DNA from: Cupriavidus gilardii
Lineage (GTDB): Bacteria > Pseudomonadota > Gammaproteobacteria > Burkholderiales > Burkholderiaceae
Reading direction: 5' to 3'
NCBI RefSeq assembly: GCF_013314895.1
Contig: NZ_JABTYE010000012.1
Span: 1 to 64,000 of the forward strand
DNA: 64,000 nucleotides
This document shows, in pieces, positions 62,073 through 64,000 of the stretch. Position 1 is the first letter of the stretch, and every line of letters starts with the position of its first letter. Both the position numbers and the translations under genes were made by a program. The notes below the pieces were generated by a model, which did not search any database, had not been told where the DNA came from, and saw only the letters and a program-made list of their open reading frames with translations.

Positions 62073-64000
62073 TTACTTAAAGGCGAGCCGCACGGCTGCA
62101 ACCGTGCCGCCGCCACCGGACGCCGCCTGGGTTGCCTCCAGGTGGCGTTTTTTCATGGACGCGTGCTCAGGCGTCTGCGGGTACGTGCCGTACCAGCGAA
62201 TCAGGCGGGGGTCATCGATCGCTCCTCCGTTAGCGACGATTTCGTCCAGCTCCAGCCACTTCCGGAAGCGAAGCTGCGGGGTTTCCGGGATGACATGGAC
62301 GTTGGTAACCGGCGGTGGCACAGCCGCCGGGGTGGATTCGGCCCGCTTGCGGGCTTCGAGGATCTGTTGCAGGTCGGCCGGAACCGGCGCGGCAACGGTG
62401 CGACCGGACAGCGCGCGATGCGCGGCGCCGGCTGCGGCCAGGGCGCTGGTCTCGTGAGGGACAGTGGGGTTCGGCAGCGTGGCCAGCTTGCCGGCTGCTT
62501 CTGCGCGGCTCCGGAGCAGCGATTCCAGCGCCTGGTCGGGATTGACCTTGATGGACTTCGCAGCCTTGCGCTGTTCCTGGACGTTGGCGCGCTGCAGTTC
62601 GCGGGCATGGGCGGCGATTTCCTTCCGCGACACACCGGCGCGCTCCGGGCAGACAGCGACGCACACAAACTCGCCGTCGTGGTAGACCACCAGTTCGCCC
62701 AGGTCTTCGCCTTGGCGCACCGAGACATCGCGGCCGACGTACAACGCCAGCTCTGGTGCGATGTAGTTGGCACCCTCGATCGTCAGGCCCTTCTTGGTGA
62801 CCACATAGGTGCCCTTGCCAGCCGGCTGAGCCAGCAGGATGTCGAGGGCACGTTGGTCTGCAATGCGACGGATTTCGCCACGGTAGGATGCGGCGACCGC
62901 GAACGGCGTCGCGTCCAGCCCGCCATGCTCGCGGTGCTCATACGTGCCGGCCAGCCAGTCGTTGATCAGCGCCTGCAGCTTCGCGGCCGGCAGCGCCAGT
63001 TCGACGACCTGGTCTTTCTTGAACAGGCGTTCGGCGAAGGTGCGGCGAGCCTCGATTGCCGAGCGCTCGGCGACGTTATGGCCGACGAAGGCGGATAGCG
63101 CTTCCAGGTTGGAGTGCAGGAGCGTCTGGATACCCCGCTCGACGTGGGGCTTCTCCCATGGCGAGAACGGATTCGTGGTGACGTGCCGGATCTGCAGTTG
63201 GCGCAGCGTCTCCTGGAAGTCGATGCTCTGGTAGTCCTTACCGTTATCGGTGACGATTTCCTCAGGCACGCCCCAGGCCAGCAGCGCTTGGCGCAAGGCG
63301 AACTTGTGCGTTTCGGTCTTCGGCGTCGGCGCTAGCACCGCGATCATGCGGCGGCTGAACACGTCGATAACGACCGAGGCGGTGTAGCGACGCTGGCGAC
63401 CGTCGTTATCGGTCAGCATCCAATCCGCCGGCGTGGCGTCCATTTCCCAACGCTGGTTAAGGCGCGCAATGCCGGCCGAGGCATCGCCGAACGCGACCAT
63501 ATGGCTGTTCTTCCACCGGTCCGGATTGGTTGCGGCGGTAAGCAGCTCGGCGTTCTTCGCCTTCCAAGCCTTCAGGAAGCGGTACGCCTGGTGATAGGTC
63601 GGTACGTTAAACAGCAGAGCGCCGGTCTTCGGGTCTTTGGCGGACGCCTCGATCAAGTCCAGCAGGTTCTGCACGCCGAGGTGCGGGCGCTCGATCAGCA
63701 ATGCGATCGTGACCTTCTCCAGCATCGGCTGGGTGGTGAACACGTTGACGTCCTTGCGAAGACGCCCGTCGTTCTCGTCGATGAGACCGGCCAAGCCGTC
63801 ACGCTCGAAGTCCAGCACCCAGCGCTGGACGGAGCGGGCAGACACCTTCGGAAAAACGACGATCACTTCGTGGGCGACCTGCAGCTCGCGGGCGTTGTAC
63901 GCTTGGGAGTAAGCCTCCCAGCTCACCGACCGAGTCATCGGCTGGTTGGCAGCAAACCATTGCTCCCAGCTCCGGACGATGGCGAAACGGCCGTCCAGGC
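62073..64000 (-). CDS. Mu-type DDE transposase A, partial at the window edge
   Basis: The transposase of the phage. The reading frame stays open to the last base of the window: upstream of the first in-window ATG (63938) codons read DGRFAIVRSWEQWFAANQP, clearly coding, so the N-terminus lies outside. The C-terminus ends AAVRLAFK. The integrase core has Asp in WEMDATPADW (63438-63440), Asp in VTDNGKDY (63246-63248) and Glu in HVERGIQ (63138-63140), the last two exactly 35 residues apart. A Mu-transposase C-terminal beta-barrel region (EGANYIAPELALYVGRDVSVRQG) follows. It drives integration and replicative transposition. Confidence 0.95.
   Translation of the reverse strand, partial: LDGRFAIVRSWEQWFAANQPMTRSVSWEAYSQAYNARELQVAHEVIVVFPKVSARSVQRWVLDFERDGLAGLIDENDGRLRKDVNVFTTQPMLEKVTIALLIERPHLGVQNLLDLIEASAKDPKTGALLFNVPTYHQAYRFLKAWKAKNAELLTAATNPDRWKNSHMVAFGDASAGIARLNQRWEMDATPADWMLTDNDGRQRRYTASVVIDVFSRRMIAVLAPTPKTETHKFALRQALLAWGVPEEIVTDNGKDYQSIDFQETLRQLQIRHVTTNPFSPWEKPHVERGIQTLLHSNLEALSAFVGHNVAERSAIEARRTFAERLFKKDQVVELALPAAKLQALINDWLAGTYEHREHGGLDATPFAVAASYRGEIRRIADQRALDILLAQPAGKGTYVVTKKGLTIEGANYIAPELALYVGRDVSVRQGEDLGELVVYHDGEFVCVAVCPERAGVSRKEIAAHARELQRANVQEQRKAAKSIKVNPDQALESLLRSRAEAAGKLATLPNPTVPHETSALAAAGAAHRALSGRTVAAPVPADLQQILEARKRAESTPAAVPPPVTNVHVIPETPQLRFRKWLELDEIVANGGAIDDPRLIRWYGTYPQTPEHASMKKRHLEATQAASGGGGTVAAVRLAFK

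Overview
The window is high-GC DNA from a betaproteobacterium of the order Burkholderiales, probably Burkholderiaceae. This rests on gene content and protein style (class I fumarase, UPF0114 protein, Bug-family binding protein, Acs next to a VC_2705-type symporter) and not on a database match. It splits into host chromosome (1 to about 27.9 kb) and a Mu-like transposable prophage (about 27.9 kb to beyond the right edge).

Host part. Class I fumarase and a UPF0114 membrane protein are followed by an EamA-type exporter. Divergent from the exporter are acetyl-CoA synthetase and a sodium:solute symporter, which probably take up and activate acetate or a related carboxylate. Next, on the minus strand, comes a complete type I secretion locus: a 2,238-residue BapA-like repeat adhesin (13205-19921), a TolC-like outer membrane protein, a LapB/RtxB-like ABC exporter and an HlyD-like adaptor. 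An AraC regulator, an SMR efflux protein and a GFA-type zinc protein follow. The last host module holds a DadA-like FAD oxidoreductase, a LysR regulator broken by a frameshift, and a Bug substrate-binding protein with an amidase. Two nearly identical T-N11-A dyads lie on either side of the lysR gene and suggest one regulon for this module.

Prophage part. All structural and early genes are on the minus strand, so the Mu left end is outside the window. From high to low coordinates: transposase A (N-terminus cut by the window edge), ATPase B, a row of small early genes, DUF3164, HU, GemA, Mor activator, terminator, lysis cassette (endolysin, membrane protein, Rz with nested Rz1), DksA-like zinc finger, small and large terminase, portal, F, G, protease with nested scaffold, head proteins, tail sheath and tube, a frameshifting tail chaperone, tape measure, baseplate and fibre. 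The right end carries cargo: a plus-strand glycosyltransferase, a Dam-type methylase with an in-frame amber codon, and a DUF4145 protein. A second DUF4145 protein sits inside the head operon. The host/phage junction lies just downstream of the amidase stop.

The least explained observations are two structured intergenic RNAs in the phage head operon (one a pseudoknot just after the major head gene), a Sec-signal-like N-terminus on the major head protein, the paired DUF4145 genes, the 1-1-2-3-5 module pattern of the adhesin, and the paired LysR-type operators.
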